A stretch of DNA of 64,000 nt from Collinsella aerofaciens. Its GTDB lineage: Bacteria > Actinomycetota > Coriobacteriia > Coriobacteriales > Coriobacteriaceae. The first letter of the stretch is position 1. Each line of letters opens with the position of its first letter. The notes beneath the pieces are model-generated. The model was not told the origin of the DNA, did no database searches, and saw only the letters and a list, made by a program, of their open reading frames with translations. Both the position numbers and the translations under genes were made by a program. Of the stretch, positions 1 through 8,182 are shown piece by piece. The stretch is from assembly GCF_005845035.1 (NCBI RefSeq), contig NZ_SPFO01000004.1, positions 93,010 to 157,009 on the forward strand, written 5' to 3'.

Positions 1-2
1 AT

Positions 3-374
3 GGCGGTGAGTCTGAGGCGAGAGCAGCGATGATTCTCGCTGGGGTTGCCGCGCCCGAGCTTCAAGTTGAGATAACGCGGCCGGGAAACGCTGGCTATTA
101 TCTAGCAGATTATGGCTGGCAGATGCCAGACGGCTCATGGACGCTGGCAGAGCTGCATGGGCTGGGCAAGTTTGAAGACGAGGCTCAAAATAATGCAGAG
201 CGGGCGGCGGCAAAAACGTATCGAGCGGCCCTCATGCGCGACGCGAACCTTCGCGCCATGGGCCACAACATCATTCATTTCAAACTCTCGGACACCTACG
301 ACGTAGAATCGTTCGGTGCCATGATGCGCGGTTACGGCATTCCGACAACAAAACCCTACGCCGAATCCCGATAG
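3..374 (+). CDS. C-terminal part of a hypothetical protein, possible DUF559/AbiEi-like endonuclease-fold domain (5' end outside window)
   Basis: The frame is open from the first bases of the window, reading G-G-E-S-E-A-R-A-A before the first Met at position 30, so this is probably the last 124 codons of a longer protein. Visible blocks are PELQVEITRPG, WTLAELHG and a late GHNIIHFKLSD. This pattern resembles the restriction-endonuclease-like tail of DUF559/AbiEi-type proteins common in coriobacteria, but that is inference from pattern only. An alternative is a 114-residue gene starting at 30, coupled through an ATGA overlap to a frame ending at 33. The gene ends 27 bp before a perfect palindrome shared with the convergent PIN gene. 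Confidence 0.5.
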   Translation, partial: GGESEARAAMILAGVAAPELQVEITRPGNAGYYLADYGWQMPDGSWTLAELHGLGKFEDEAQNNAERAAAKTYRAALMRDANLRAMGHNIIHFKLSDTYDVESFGAMMRGYGIPTTKPYAESR

Positions 375-401
375 AGAAATCGTTCGCGGTCCACCTTCAA
401 T

Positions 402-470
402 AAGTTGCGGTGAAATACGGACTGTTGAGGCCTTTAAAGGCATGAAACAGTCCGTATTTCACCGCAACTT
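402..470. repeat. Palindromic repeat, family 1, copy 1
   Basis: Arms of 25 bp (402-426 and 446-470) are perfectly complementary and start with AAGTTGCGGTGAAATACGG. The 19-nt loop contains a second palindrome, GCCTTTAAAGGC (430-441). It lies between two convergent gene ends (374 and 485), so it could act as a bidirectional terminator. The same arms recur at 26038-26106, and the same outer 14 bp at three other intergenic sites. Confidence 0.9.
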
Positions 471-484
471 AGGAGGGGATGGGG

Positions 485-961
485 TTAGTGGCGGGGGCGG
501 TGGCGGAGTTTGTCGATGGTGGAGTCGGTGCTTCGGCTGCGGGCTTCGGAGGCGCGGTCGCGGGCGTCGGCCGCGGTTTGGCGTTGGCGGCGGTAGTCGA
601 TCATGCCTTGGATGATGGGCTTGCCAAAGCTCACGACATCATCGTTGTAGATGGCGGTTCGGGCTGCGAGGAGGCAGTCGGTAAAGTCCATATGGGTCTT
701 GCCAAAGAGTTTGATGGCAAGAGCGATAACGGTGGGCTCGTCGACCATGACGTCATCGAGCAGCTTGGTCATGGCCGTCGCAATCTCCACGCGCGGGACC
801 TTGTAGACGTCGCGCAGCGTGACCACGACGCGCGTGATGATTTCGGGGTAGACACGAGCGGTGCGCGTGGCGATGACCTTGGCGGCGCGCGGTGACAGGA
901 CCTCGTCGTCGTTAAGCAGGTAGCGCAGGATGACGGTCTCGTCGATGATGGTGCTACTCAT
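485..961 (-). CDS. PIN-domain ribonuclease, VapC-like toxin
   Basis: This 158-residue protein opens with IIDETVILRYLL, the first acidic strand of PIN nucleases. It continues with an internal PEIITRVVVTLRDVY helix and DFTDCLLAARTA, which carries the third and fourth acidic positions. PIN toxins cleave RNA using Mg2+ held by these Asp/Glu residues. The C-terminal 35 residues are Arg-rich and look like an unstructured tail. Its start lies inside the last codons of the upstream antitoxin reading frame (8-bp overlap if that frame is restored), as expected for a coupled toxin-antitoxin pair. With the antitoxin frameshifted, it is unclear whether toxin activity is retained. Confidence 0.75.
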   Translation of the reverse strand: MSSTIIDETVILRYLLNDDEVLSPRAAKVIATRTARVYPEIITRVVVTLRDVYKVPRVEIATAMTKLLDDVMVDEPTVIALAIKLFGKTHMDFTDCLLAARTAIYNDDVVSFGKPIIQGMIDYRRQRQTAADARDRASEARSRSTDSTIDKLRHRPRH

Positions 962-1276
962 GGATATCTACTTCCTCGGGACCCAAAACCGACTCATCGC
1001 TTTCTGTGGCTAGGTATTCAATCCAGGCATTGCGCTCCTCGGAGCGGCGATTGGGGTCCCGTATGCTTTGAGCAGTCCATAGGCGGCCGTGCCGTCCTTG
1101 GAGCGCACGGCGACCGGTTGAAATGGGAGCTTGCGCATCAAAATACTCTGCGCGACAAATAGACGGACAGCCTCGGCGAGCGATGTGCCCATGGCGTCGT
1201 AGAGACGCTCGGCATGCTGCTTGTCTTCCTCGCGAATGCGCACCTGCAGGATGGCTCGTTTTTGAGTCGATGACAT
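954..1276 (-). pseudogene. RelB/DinJ-like antitoxin with an apparent one-base frameshift
   Basis: The reading frame from ATG 1276, with GGGAGG six bases upstream, gives a ribbon-helix-helix type N-terminus (QKRAILQVRIREED, then LAEAVRLFVAQ). It stops early at 1010 after an atypical tail. In the next frame, from about position 1060, the sequence RRSEERNAWIEYLATESDE continues to a stop at 954. That is the usual acidic antitoxin tail, and it overlaps the PIN start by 8 bp. The switch point is the short homopolymer stretch at 1053-1061, where one extra G in the coding strand would restore a single protein of about 108 residues. It is either a real mutation or a sequencing or assembly error; the 88-residue truncated product from ATG 1276 may still bind DNA. 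Confidence 0.65.
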
Positions 1277-1302
1277 CACTGGCCTCCCTTAATGAGCGTG
1301 CA

Positions 1303-1340
1303 ATTTGAATAGTCAAATACAACATCGGCTAATAATAGCC
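1303..1340. promoter_or_regulatory. Twin palindromic operators upstream of the toxin-antitoxin pair
   Basis: Two perfect dyads lie just upstream of the antitoxin start. One is ATTTGA-ATAG-TCAAAT at 1303-1318 and the other GGCTA-ATAA-TAGCC at 1327-1340, with centres about 23 bp apart. Ribbon-helix-helix antitoxins typically autoregulate by binding such paired short palindromes, so these are candidate operators. Binding is inferred, not shown. Confidence 0.5.
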
Positions 1341-1501
1341 AATCTTACAACCACTACTTTATTGCACTAGAGTAATTGAGTGTAAACGATATTACAAACG
1401 TACTACATCCTTCAGAAACGAGCGTGAAATCTCCCTTGGATGTACGCATGTAATACACTCACCTTTATAGCTTCTAGAGAATAATTCCAACCTGCCAAAA
1501 C
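1341..1501. other. AT-rich intergenic stretch without a recognisable gene
   Basis: No open frame with a credible ribosome binding site and no RNA gene was seen here. The stretch is clearly more AT-rich than its flanks. It should contain divergent promoters for the toxin-antitoxin pair and the formate operon, but no confident -35/-10 pair could be assigned. Confidence 0.5.
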
Positions 1502-1527
1502 CCCTGCAATACACCCGTATTGCAGGG
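1502..1527 (+). promoter_or_regulatory. Hairpin upstream of the formate hydrogenlyase operon
   Basis: An 11-bp perfect stem, CCCTGCAATAC with GTATTGCAGGG, closes a four-base loop. There is no U-run, so it is not a standard terminator. It may be an operator dyad or part of a leader RNA for the operon starting at 1706. Confidence 0.4.
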
Positions 1528-1591
1528 CCTATGCTCAAGTTTGCCGCCTGCAACTGCGTATATTTAACCTGTATATCGTTGGAGGAATTCT

Positions 1592-1681
1592 ATCGAAGTG
1601 CCTGTTTCGCCGCATGCACTCGATACGCCGATGCCGGACCACGGGCGGTCCGGGGCAACGTCGACAGGGTCTCTCCGGCAT
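1592..1681 (+). promoter_or_regulatory. Structured leader of the formate hydrogenlyase operon with alternative pairings
   Basis: The leader can form a first hairpin (1592-1601 with 1616-1624, one bulge). CCGGACC at 1634-1640 can pair with GGTCCGG at 1647-1653. Alternatively, ATGCCGGA at 1631-1638 can pair with TCCGGCAT at 1674-1681. The last two share bases and exclude each other, and the second would bring structure close to the ribosome binding site at about 1691. This is the architecture of a cis-regulatory RNA, but no known class was recognised. A GTG-initiated upstream extension starting at 1598 is also possible. Confidence 0.35.
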
Positions 1682-1705
1682 GGGATTCAGGAGGGAGTGA
1701 ACAAC

Positions 1706-2224
1706 ATGGGCAATAAACGAGTCGTGGCTGATTCTTCACGCTGCATTGGGTGCCAAACCTGTATGGCGGCGTGCATCGAGGCACACGATATTCCCGGCAA
1801 CATCGCCGCACCTCGCTTGCGCGTAACGCGCACCTACGAGATCTCCGCGCCGGTGGCATGTCACCACTGCGAGGATGCTCCGTGCGCGAAGGCCTGTCCT
1901 ACGGGCGCCTTGTTCTTTGATCCAAAGAACCATCGTATCGGCGTCAACGAGGACAACTGCATCGGCTGCAAGAGCTGCGTCATGGCCTGCCCCTTTGGCG
2001 CCGTGAGCGTGGCGACCACGCAGGTCCCCGTCTTGATGGGTGACGTTCGCGTGGGTTCGCAGACTAAGAGCTTCGTGCTCAAGTGCGACCTATGCGTGGA
2101 CCGTCCCGGCGGTCCGGCGTGTGCCGAGGCGTGTCCGACCAAGGGCCTCACCCTGGTGGACGAGGAGCGTCTGGCAGAACTGACTGCCGAGCGTGCCCGC
2201 GCCACCATCGAAAACGAGGCGTAA
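1706..2224 (+). CDS. hydN: HydN/HycB-like electron-transfer protein with four [4Fe-4S] motifs
   Basis: A 172-residue polyferredoxin with four Cys clusters: CIGCQTCMAAC near residue 13, CHHCEDAPCAKACP near 51, CIGCKSCVMACP near 84, and CDLC followed by CAEACP near the end. Proteins of this type (HydN, HycB, HyfA) carry electrons from formate dehydrogenase H to the hydrogenase. The ATG at 1706 is preceded by GGAGGGA. An upstream GTG at 1598 would add 36 residues with no Fe-S features and is less likely. It lies 74 bp before fdhF and begins the formate hydrogenlyase operon. A second family member, hyfA, lies just after fdhF, so the two probably serve different steps or partner complexes. Confidence 0.85.
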   Translation: MGNKRVVADSSRCIGCQTCMAACIEAHDIPGNIAAPRLRVTRTYEISAPVACHHCEDAPCAKACPTGALFFDPKNHRIGVNEDNCIGCKSCVMACPFGAVSVATTQVPVLMGDVRVGSQTKSFVLKCDLCVDRPGGPACAEACPTKGLTLVDEERLAELTAERARATIENEA

Positions 2225-2298
2225 GTGTCGGGCGACAGGCCCAATGATTGTCAAATAAGTACCGAGTATTCGGTAGCAGAGAAAGGAAGGAGGGTGTC

Positions 2299-4521
2299 AT
2301 GGAGAAGCATAAAGTGATCTGCCCGTATTGCGGCGCCGGTTGCCAGTTTAACCTCCTGGTCCAAAACGGCCAGGTCGTGGGTACCGAACCGCTCAACGGC
2401 ATCACCAACCAGAGCGAGCTGTGCCTTAAGGGCATGAGCGGCTATGACTTCATCAACGACACCAAGATCTTGACTCCTCGCGTACTGCACCCGATGATCC
2501 GCCGCACTAAGGGCGCGGATCTTGAGCGCGTAAGCTGGGACGAGGCACTGGATTTCACCGCATCTAAGATGCAGGCCATAATTGACGAATATGGTCCTAA
2601 CGCTGTCATGACTACCGGCTCTTCGCGAGGCGGCGGCAATGAGGCGAACTACGTCATGCAGAAGTTTACGCGTGCGTGCATCGGCACCCACAGCGTGGAC
2701 AACTGCGCCCGTACTTGACACGGCCCTACTGTCCTCGGTCTGATGGACACGGTTGGTTCAGGTTGCATGTCATGCTCCATCCCCGGTATGGAGGATGCGG
2801 GCTGCATTTTCCTCTTCGGCTATAACCCTGCCGATTCGCACCCCATCGTCGCAAGGCGTATCGTGCGAGCCAAAGAAAAGGGTTGCAAGATCATCGTCGC
2901 CGATCCGCGCCATATCGAAACCGCGCGTATCGCCGATCTCTACCTTCCGATCAAGAACGGTTGCAACGTTGCGTTCCTCAACGCCTTTGCCAACTGTCTG
3001 GTCAACGATGGCCTCTACGACAAGGAATTCGTCGCCGAGCACACGAACGGCTTTGACGAGTGGTGGGAGACCATCAAGAACTACACTCCCGAATCTGTAC
3101 AGGACATCACGGGTGTCGAGCCCGCGTTGATCCACCAAGCTGCCGAGATGTACGCCACGGCGAAGCCCTCTGCCATCATTGGCTGGGGCATGGGCGTATG
3201 CCAGCAGAAGCAGAACCTGAAGACGGTGCACACCATCGCCTCCATCGCCTGCGTTGCCGGCCAGATCGGCAAACCCAATTCCGGCCTCGCGCCCGTGCGC
3301 GGTCAGAATAACGTCCAGGGCTCCTGCGATATGGGCATGCTGCCCAACCTGTACCCTGGCTACCAGAAAGTCACTGACCCCGCAGTGCGTGCCAAGTTTG
3401 CCAAAGCTTGGGGCGTGCCCGAGGAAAAGCTCCCGCTCGAGGAGGGCTACAAGCTCACCGATCTGGGCCACCTGGTCGACGAGGGCAAGGTGCACTGCTT
3501 CTACAACTACGGCGAGGACCCGGTGCAGACCGAGCCCGATTCGGCCGGTATGCGCAAGACGCTCTCCGAGCTGGATCTGTTCATTTGCCAGGACATCTTT
3601 ATGACGCAGACGACCATGCTCGCCGACGTCATCCTGCCTGCCACCTCTTGGGGCGAGCACGAGGGTGTCTTTACCGCATCCGACCGTAGCTTCCAGCACT
3701 TTGACGCGGCCGTTCCGCCCAAGGGCGAGTGCCGTCACGACTGGGAGATCTTCGCGGACCTGTCCACGCGTATGGGTTACCCCATGCACTACGACAACAC
3801 CGAGCAGATCTGGAACGAGTGCATTAGCCTGTGCCCCAATTTTGTGGGCGCGACCTACGAGAAGATGGCTCCCGAGGGCGGCTACGCCCAGTGGCCCGTC
3901 AAGAGCACCGATGTGAACGACCACGGTACGCCCGACATGTTCGCTGGTGGCAAGTTCACCACCAAGGACGGCCGCGCCAACCTGATGGCGCACGACTGGG
4001 AGGCGCCCTCCGAGCTTCCTGACGATGAGTACCCGCTCATTCTGTGCACCGTCCGCGAGGTCGGCCACTACAGCTGCCGTTCGATGACCGGCAACTGCAA
4101 GACGCTGGCGCTGCTTGCCGATGAGCCCGGTTTTGTCCGCATGAATCCCGCGGACGCCCAGGCGCGCGGCATCAAGAACGGCGACATCGTCTCGATTCAC
4201 AGCCGCCGCGGCCAGGTATACAGCCGCGCCGACGTGAGCGACCGTATCAACAAGGGCACGGTCTATATGACCTACCAGTGGTGGATCGGCAAGTGCAACG
4301 AGCTGACCATGCACAAGGTCGACCCGGTCTCGCATACGCCCGAGGACAAGTTCTCCGCCTGCCAGGTCGACGCCATTGCCGACCAGGTCTGGGCCGAGGG
4401 CGAGGTCGAGCGTCAGTACACCGAGCTCAAGCAGGCTCTGGTGGATGCCGCCGCTCCCCAAGACGTTGAGCCCGGCGCCGCCAAGTTCGACGACGAGGCG
4501 CACGTGAACCAAATCGTGTAG
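2299..4521 (+). CDS. fdhF: Formate dehydrogenase H, selenocysteine-containing (in-frame UGA at 2716-2718)
   Basis: This enzyme oxidises formate to CO2 at a bis-MGD molybdenum or tungsten centre and passes electrons to the Hyf hydrogenase. The reading frame carries an in-frame TGA at codon 140, in the context NCART-U-HGPTV, the signature of FdhF, whose E. coli selenocysteine is also residue 140. Reading through gives 740 residues. CPYCGAGC near residue 9 binds the [4Fe-4S] cluster. The molybdopterin body follows, with a C-terminal dinucleotide-binding domain from about residue 570. ATG 2299 is preceded by AAGGAAGGAGG; a TTG at 2248 is possible but lacks a good site. Expression needs selA, selB and selC, all present 17-21 kb downstream. 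Confidence 0.97.
2719..2755 (+). promoter_or_regulatory. Bacterial SECIS hairpin of fdhF
   Basis: Just 3' of the UGA, TGTCCTC (2730-2736) pairs with GA (2742-2743) and GGACA (2745-2749), leaving T2744 bulged and GGTCT (2737-2741) as the apical loop. The loop sequence and the 18-nt distance from UGA match the E. coli fdhF element as I recall it. The bulged U lies on the 3' side here rather than the 5' side. SelB with GTP and Sec-tRNA would bind this element. Confidence 0.75.
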
Positions 4522-4542
4522 TCCCGTTCTCGTTGGCTTTTT

Positions 4543-4577
4543 GGGCCGGGCGTCCCGTACGTTCGGGAGCCCGGCCC
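4543..4577 (+). terminator. Strong GC hairpin between fdhF and hyfA, possible partial terminator or processing site
   Basis: GGGCCGGGC (4543-4551) and TCCCG (4553-4557) pair with CGGGA and GCCCGGCCC (4564-4577), with one bulged base and loop TACGTT. Only a weak T stretch follows (GTTATTTTG). Because the downstream genes are in the same operon, it more likely lowers readthrough or marks an mRNA processing point than ends transcription. Confidence 0.5.
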
Positions 4578-4599
4578 GTTATTTTGAAAGGAAGTGGGG

Positions 4600-5217
4600 A
4601 TGAACCGCTTCATCGACATCAACCCGGAGAGGTGCATCGGCTGCGGAACATGCCAGTCCGCCTGTGCCGACGCCCACCGGATGCAGGGTCTTCAGGATAC
4701 GCCGCGCCTGGCGCTCGTGAAGACCGGCGGTATTTCGGCCGCCCTTGCCTGTCACCATTGCGAGGGTGCCCCCTGCGCCGAGGTTTGCCCGGTGAATGCC
4801 ATCGAGCACGATGGCGACCGCATCCACGTCAAGGAGCAGGAGTGCATCGGGTGCAGGCTGTGCGCCATCGCGTGCCCCTTCGGAGCCATCCATCCCGATG
4901 GCACGTCTATCGCCGGTGTCGCAGGCATGTGCGACCCGACGCCTTCGTATCCTAAGTCCCTGAGCAGCCTGCTTACGTGGGCTCCCGGCCAGTACACCTG
5001 CGCTGTCAAGTGCGACCTGTGCGCCTTTGATCCTGACGGCCCGCATTGTGTGGCGGCGTGCCCCACCAAGGCGCTGACCGTCATGGGCGGCGCGGCCGAT
5101 CGCGAGCTCGACGAGGCCAAGCGCCTGCGCTCGATCGAAAACGGTCCGGTCGTCGACGTTGCCGCTGTGGCCCAGGGCCTCTCCGAGAAAGCAGAAGGGA
5201 GCGTAAACAATGGATAG
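4600..5217 (+). CDS. hyfA: Hydrogenase-4 Fe-S subunit HyfA (HycB homologue)
   Basis: A 205-residue polyferredoxin with four Cys clusters (CIGCGTCQSAC near 12, CHHCEGAPCAEVCP, CIGCRLCAIACP, and CDLC followed by CVAACP). In formate hydrogenlyase this subunit links formate dehydrogenase to the membrane-bound hydrogenase core. ATG 4600 is preceded by GAAAGGAAG. A 25-residue insert between the third and fourth clusters (around MCDPTPSYPKS) is longer than in the hydN-like paralogue. The stop overlaps the hyfB start by 8 bp, indicating translational coupling. Confidence 0.88.
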   Translation: MNRFIDINPERCIGCGTCQSACADAHRMQGLQDTPRLALVKTGGISAALACHHCEGAPCAEVCPVNAIEHDGDRIHVKEQECIGCRLCAIACPFGAIHPDGTSIAGVAGMCDPTPSYPKSLSSLLTWAPGQYTCAVKCDLCAFDPDGPHCVAACPTKALTVMGGAADRELDEAKRLRSIENGPVVDVAAVAQGLSEKAEGSVNNG

Positions 5218-7228
5218 CATGACGCTGTTTATCGCATCGCTTGCCGTCTCGTGCATCGGTGCGCTCGCCTCGGTTCTGCTGATCAAGGCCGATAACGCCG
5301 CCAAGACCGCCGGCTGCCTTATCGGCGCCGTCGCCGCGGTGCTTTCGTTTGTGGCCGGTATCCAGGCCGTGCTGGGCGACGTCACGTCGGTCGACACCAT
5401 CGTGTTCTTCCCGTTTGCCCATTTCCAGCTGCTGCTCAATCAGCTGTCCGGCCTGTTCGTGGCGCTCATCTCGGTGCTCGCGTTTGCCGGCTCGATCTAC
5501 GGTCTCAACTACTTTGATGAGTACCCGGGCAAAAAGGGCCGCGCCGGCTTCTTCTTTAACACCTTCGTGGCGTCCATGATGCTCGTCATCACCGCCGACA
5601 ACGTGTTTTGGTTCCTGGTCGCCTTTGAGCTCATGTCGCTGACCTCGTATTTCCTGGTCGTGATCGAGGAGAACGAGAACTCCATCCATGGCGGTTGGCT
5701 CTACTTTGTGATCGCGCACGTGGGCTTTGTGCTCATCATGGCGAGCTTCCTCACCATGACCAACTTCGCCGGTGGCTCGTTTGCCTTTGCGGATTTCCGC
5801 GCCACGCAGTTTAGCCCCGCGGTCGCATCCGTGTGCTTCGTGCTCGCCTTCTTTGGCTTTGGCGCCAAGGCCGGTATCATCCCGCTGCACGGCTGGCTGC
5901 CCAAGGCACATCCCGAGGCGCCGTCCAACGTGTCGGCCCTCATGTCCGGCGGCATGATCAAGATCGGTATCTTCGGCATCCTCAAGGTTGGTCTCGACCT
6001 GCTTTCCGCCTCGGGCGTTCAGGTCTGGTGGGGCCTTATGGTCATGGTCTTCGGTGCGATCTCGTCGGTCCTCGGCGTGGCCTTCGCCCTGCAGGAGCAT
6101 GACATCAAGCGCCTGCTGGCCTATCACTCCGTCGAGAACATCGGCATCATTCTGCTCGGCGTCGGCGCCTCCATGGCCGCCATGGCGCTCAACTCTGTCG
6201 GCATCGCCGTCCTGGCCCTGATGGCCGCCCTCTACCACACGTTTAACCACGCGATGTTTAAGGGCGAGCTGTTCTTGGGCGCCGGTGCGCTGCTGTACTC
6301 CACGGGTACGCGCAATATGGAGAAGATGGGCGGCCTGTTCCGTCGTATGCCGGCAACGGCCATCTGTTTCCTCGTTGGCGCGCTTGCCATCTCGGCCATC
6401 CCGCCCTTCAACGGCTTTGTGTCCGAGTGGTTTACCTACCAGTCGCTGTTTAATGCCGCCATGCAGGGCGACAAGGCCGTCATGATCGTGGCCGTGTTCG
6501 CTGCCGTCGCGCTTGCCATTACCGGCGCGCTGGCTGTTACGTGCTTCGTCAAGGCCTATGGCGTCTCCTTTGCCTCCGCGCCCCGCTCCGAGGCCGCTGC
6601 CAATGCCAAGGAGGTTCCCGCCCCCATGGTGTTTGCGCAGGGCCTGCTCGCGGCCATCTGCGTCGTGCTGGGCATTGGCGCTCCCGTGATCGCGCCCGTG
6701 CTGGTCGATGTCGCCGCGTCCGTGCTGCATCCGTACGATGGCGTGTTTGCCGCCGAGGGCATGGAGCTCATGAACCAGTACTCCGGCGCTGCCACCTCCA
6801 CGCCCGCGATCGCCATTGCGCTCGTGGTGCTTGTCGGTCTTGCCTGCGGTTATCGCAAGCTCAAGACCGTCGGCAAGGTGCAGAAGTCCCAGCCGTGGGC
6901 ATGCGGCTATGCTCCCAACGAGCATATGCCCGTCGTGGCCACGACCTTTGCCTCCGAGGTGTCCTGGTTTATGCAGCCGCTCTACACGCTGCGCGACCGT
7001 TGCACGGCCGTCTGCTGGTCCATCGCGCACTTCTTCCAGAAGCTCACCGGTGTGGCCGAGGCTGTGGAGCCCGTACCCGACAAGGTTCTCGTCGATGCCC
7101 CGCATAAGGGTGTCGAGAAGCTCGCCGACCTCGCGACTAAGCTCGAGGGCGGCAACTACAGCATCTATATCTGCTACATCGTCGCGGCACTCGTGGTGTT
7201 CCTCGTGCTCGCCGTGCAAATGGGTTAA
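5210..7228 (+). CDS. hyfB: Hydrogenase-4 membrane subunit HyfB (HycC homologue, NuoL/M/N-type antiporter module)
   Basis: At 672 residues this protein has the same length as E. coli HyfB. It is a multi-pass membrane protein of the Mrp-antiporter/NuoL-M-N superfamily. The membrane Glu lies in AFELMSLTSYF, and the HGWLPKAHPEAPSNVSA block leads into a helix with a conserved Lys (GGMIKIGIFG). Later family motifs include YHSVENIGIILLG and HTFNHAMFK. A long C-terminal extension after about residue 480 includes WACGYAPNEHMP. It is proposed to help couple H2 evolution to ion translocation. It overlaps hyfA by 8 bp and is followed by hyfC after 12 bp. Confidence 0.93.
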   Translation: MDSMTLFIASLAVSCIGALASVLLIKADNAAKTAGCLIGAVAAVLSFVAGIQAVLGDVTSVDTIVFFPFAHFQLLLNQLSGLFVALISVLAFAGSIYGLNYFDEYPGKKGRAGFFFNTFVASMMLVITADNVFWFLVAFELMSLTSYFLVVIEENENSIHGGWLYFVIAHVGFVLIMASFLTMTNFAGGSFAFADFRATQFSPAVASVCFVLAFFGFGAKAGIIPLHGWLPKAHPEAPSNVSALMSGGMIKIGIFGILKVGLDLLSASGVQVWWGLMVMVFGAISSVLGVAFALQEHDIKRLLAYHSVENIGIILLGVGASMAAMALNSVGIAVLALMAALYHTFNHAMFKGELFLGAGALLYSTGTRNMEKMGGLFRRMPATAICFLVGALAISAIPPFNGFVSEWFTYQSLFNAAMQGDKAVMIVAVFAAVALAITGALAVTCFVKAYGVSFASAPRSEAAANAKEVPAPMVFAQGLLAAICVVLGIGAPVIAPVLVDVAASVLHPYDGVFAAEGMELMNQYSGAATSTPAIAIALVVLVGLACGYRKLKTVGKVQKSQPWACGYAPNEHMPVVATTFASEVSWFMQPLYTLRDRCTAVCWSIAHFFQKLTGVAEAVEPVPDKVLVDAPHKGVEKLADLATKLEGGNYSIYICYIVAALVVFLVLAVQMG

Positions 7229-7240
7229 GGAGGGGAGAGC

Positions 7241-8167
7241 ATGAACAACATCGTACTTGCCGTTCTGCAGGGCGTGGTCGTCATGGCCGTCGCACCGTTC
7301 TTCTCCGGTCTCGGCCGCGTGATCCGCGCCAAGATGCACAACCGTCGCGGCCCCAGCATCATGCAGGACTACCGCGACCTGGCCAAGCTCTTTGCGCGCC
7401 CCGAGTCCCAGAGCGAGGATGCGAGCTTTGCGCTGCGCATCATGCCGCCGCTGTTCTTCGCCGTCGCCTTTATGCTCGCGATGGGCCTGCCGCTCTTTAC
7501 GGCAAAAAGCCCCATCCCGGTCTTTGGTGACGCCATCACCATCATGTACAGCCTGGCGCTCGCCCGCTTCTTCTTCGCCCTCTGCGGTGTGGATTCGTCC
7601 AACGCCTACGCCGGTATCGGCGGCGTTCGCGAGCTGCTCATGAGCGTGCTCATCGAGCCGTCCATGCTGCTGGCGCTGTTTGCCGCCGCCCTGGTGTGCG
7701 GTTCCACCGACATCGCCACCATGGGTCAGCACATCATGACGGGCGCCATCGACGCGCCGGTCGCCGTGATCCTCGCCGGCATCGCCTTTGCGATTGCCTG
7801 CTACATGGAGCTCGGCAAGCTGCCGTTTGACCAGGCCGAGGCCGAGCAGGAGCTTCAGGAAGGCCCGCTCGCCGAGCTTTCCGGCCCGTCGCTCGCCATG
7901 GCCAAGCTTGCCATGTCTATGAAACAGGTCCTGGTCGTCGCCTGGTTCTGCGCGATCTTCGTCCCCTGGGGCGAGCCCGCGACCGTGGGGGCCGCCGCCG
8001 TTCTGGGCGCAGTCATCTTCCTGGTGAAGTGCCTGGTCGACTTTGTCGTATGCGGCGTGATCGAGAACTCCTGCTCGCGCTCGCGTTTTAAGGTACTCGG
8101 CAATCAGACCTGGGCCGTCGTTGGCATCGCCGTTCTGGCGTTTGTCTTCGTGGTCGTCGGCGTGTAG
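7241..8167 (+). CDS. hyfC: Hydrogenase-4 membrane subunit HyfC (HycD homologue, NuoH-like)
   Basis: 308 residues with about eight hydrophobic segments, related to NuoH of complex I and HycD. The family motif around FDQAEAEQELQEGPLAELSG (residues about 194-213) carries the acidic cytoplasmic loop that contacts the soluble arm. RRGPSIMQDYRDLAKLF near residue 33 is the other recognisable NuoH signature. It anchors the peripheral hydrogenase (HyfG/I) to the antiporter subunits. ATG 7241 is preceded by AGGAGGGGAG. The gene sits between hyfB and hyfD in conserved order. Confidence 0.93.
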   Translation: MNNIVLAVLQGVVVMAVAPFFSGLGRVIRAKMHNRRGPSIMQDYRDLAKLFARPESQSEDASFALRIMPPLFFAVAFMLAMGLPLFTAKSPIPVFGDAITIMYSLALARFFFALCGVDSSNAYAGIGGVRELLMSVLIEPSMLLALFAAALVCGSTDIATMGQHIMTGAIDAPVAVILAGIAFAIACYMELGKLPFDQAEAEQELQEGPLAELSGPSLAMAKLAMSMKQVLVVAWFCAIFVPWGEPATVGAAAVLGAVIFLVKCLVDFVVCGVIENSCSRSRFKVLGNQTWAVVGIAVLAFVFVVVGV

Positions 8168-8182
8168 GAGAAGGGAGAAACA

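Noticed and set aside
1592..1705. Moco riboswitch
   Set aside because: The consensus segments I know for the Moco RNA are not visible, so only a general structured leader is claimed.
2248..2298. TTG start for fdhF at 2248
   Set aside because: ATG 2299 has an ideal AAGGAAGGAGG site and gives Sec at residue 140, as in E. coli.
2716..2718. fdhF as a gene broken by a premature stop
   Set aside because: The codon context, SECIS hairpin and presence of selA, selB and selC show that UGA is read as selenocysteine.
5081..7732. Long minus-strand open frames opposite hyf, valS and the surface protein
   Set aside because: They are antisense shadows caused by GC-rich codon use. The plus-strand proteins have clear families and ribosome sites.
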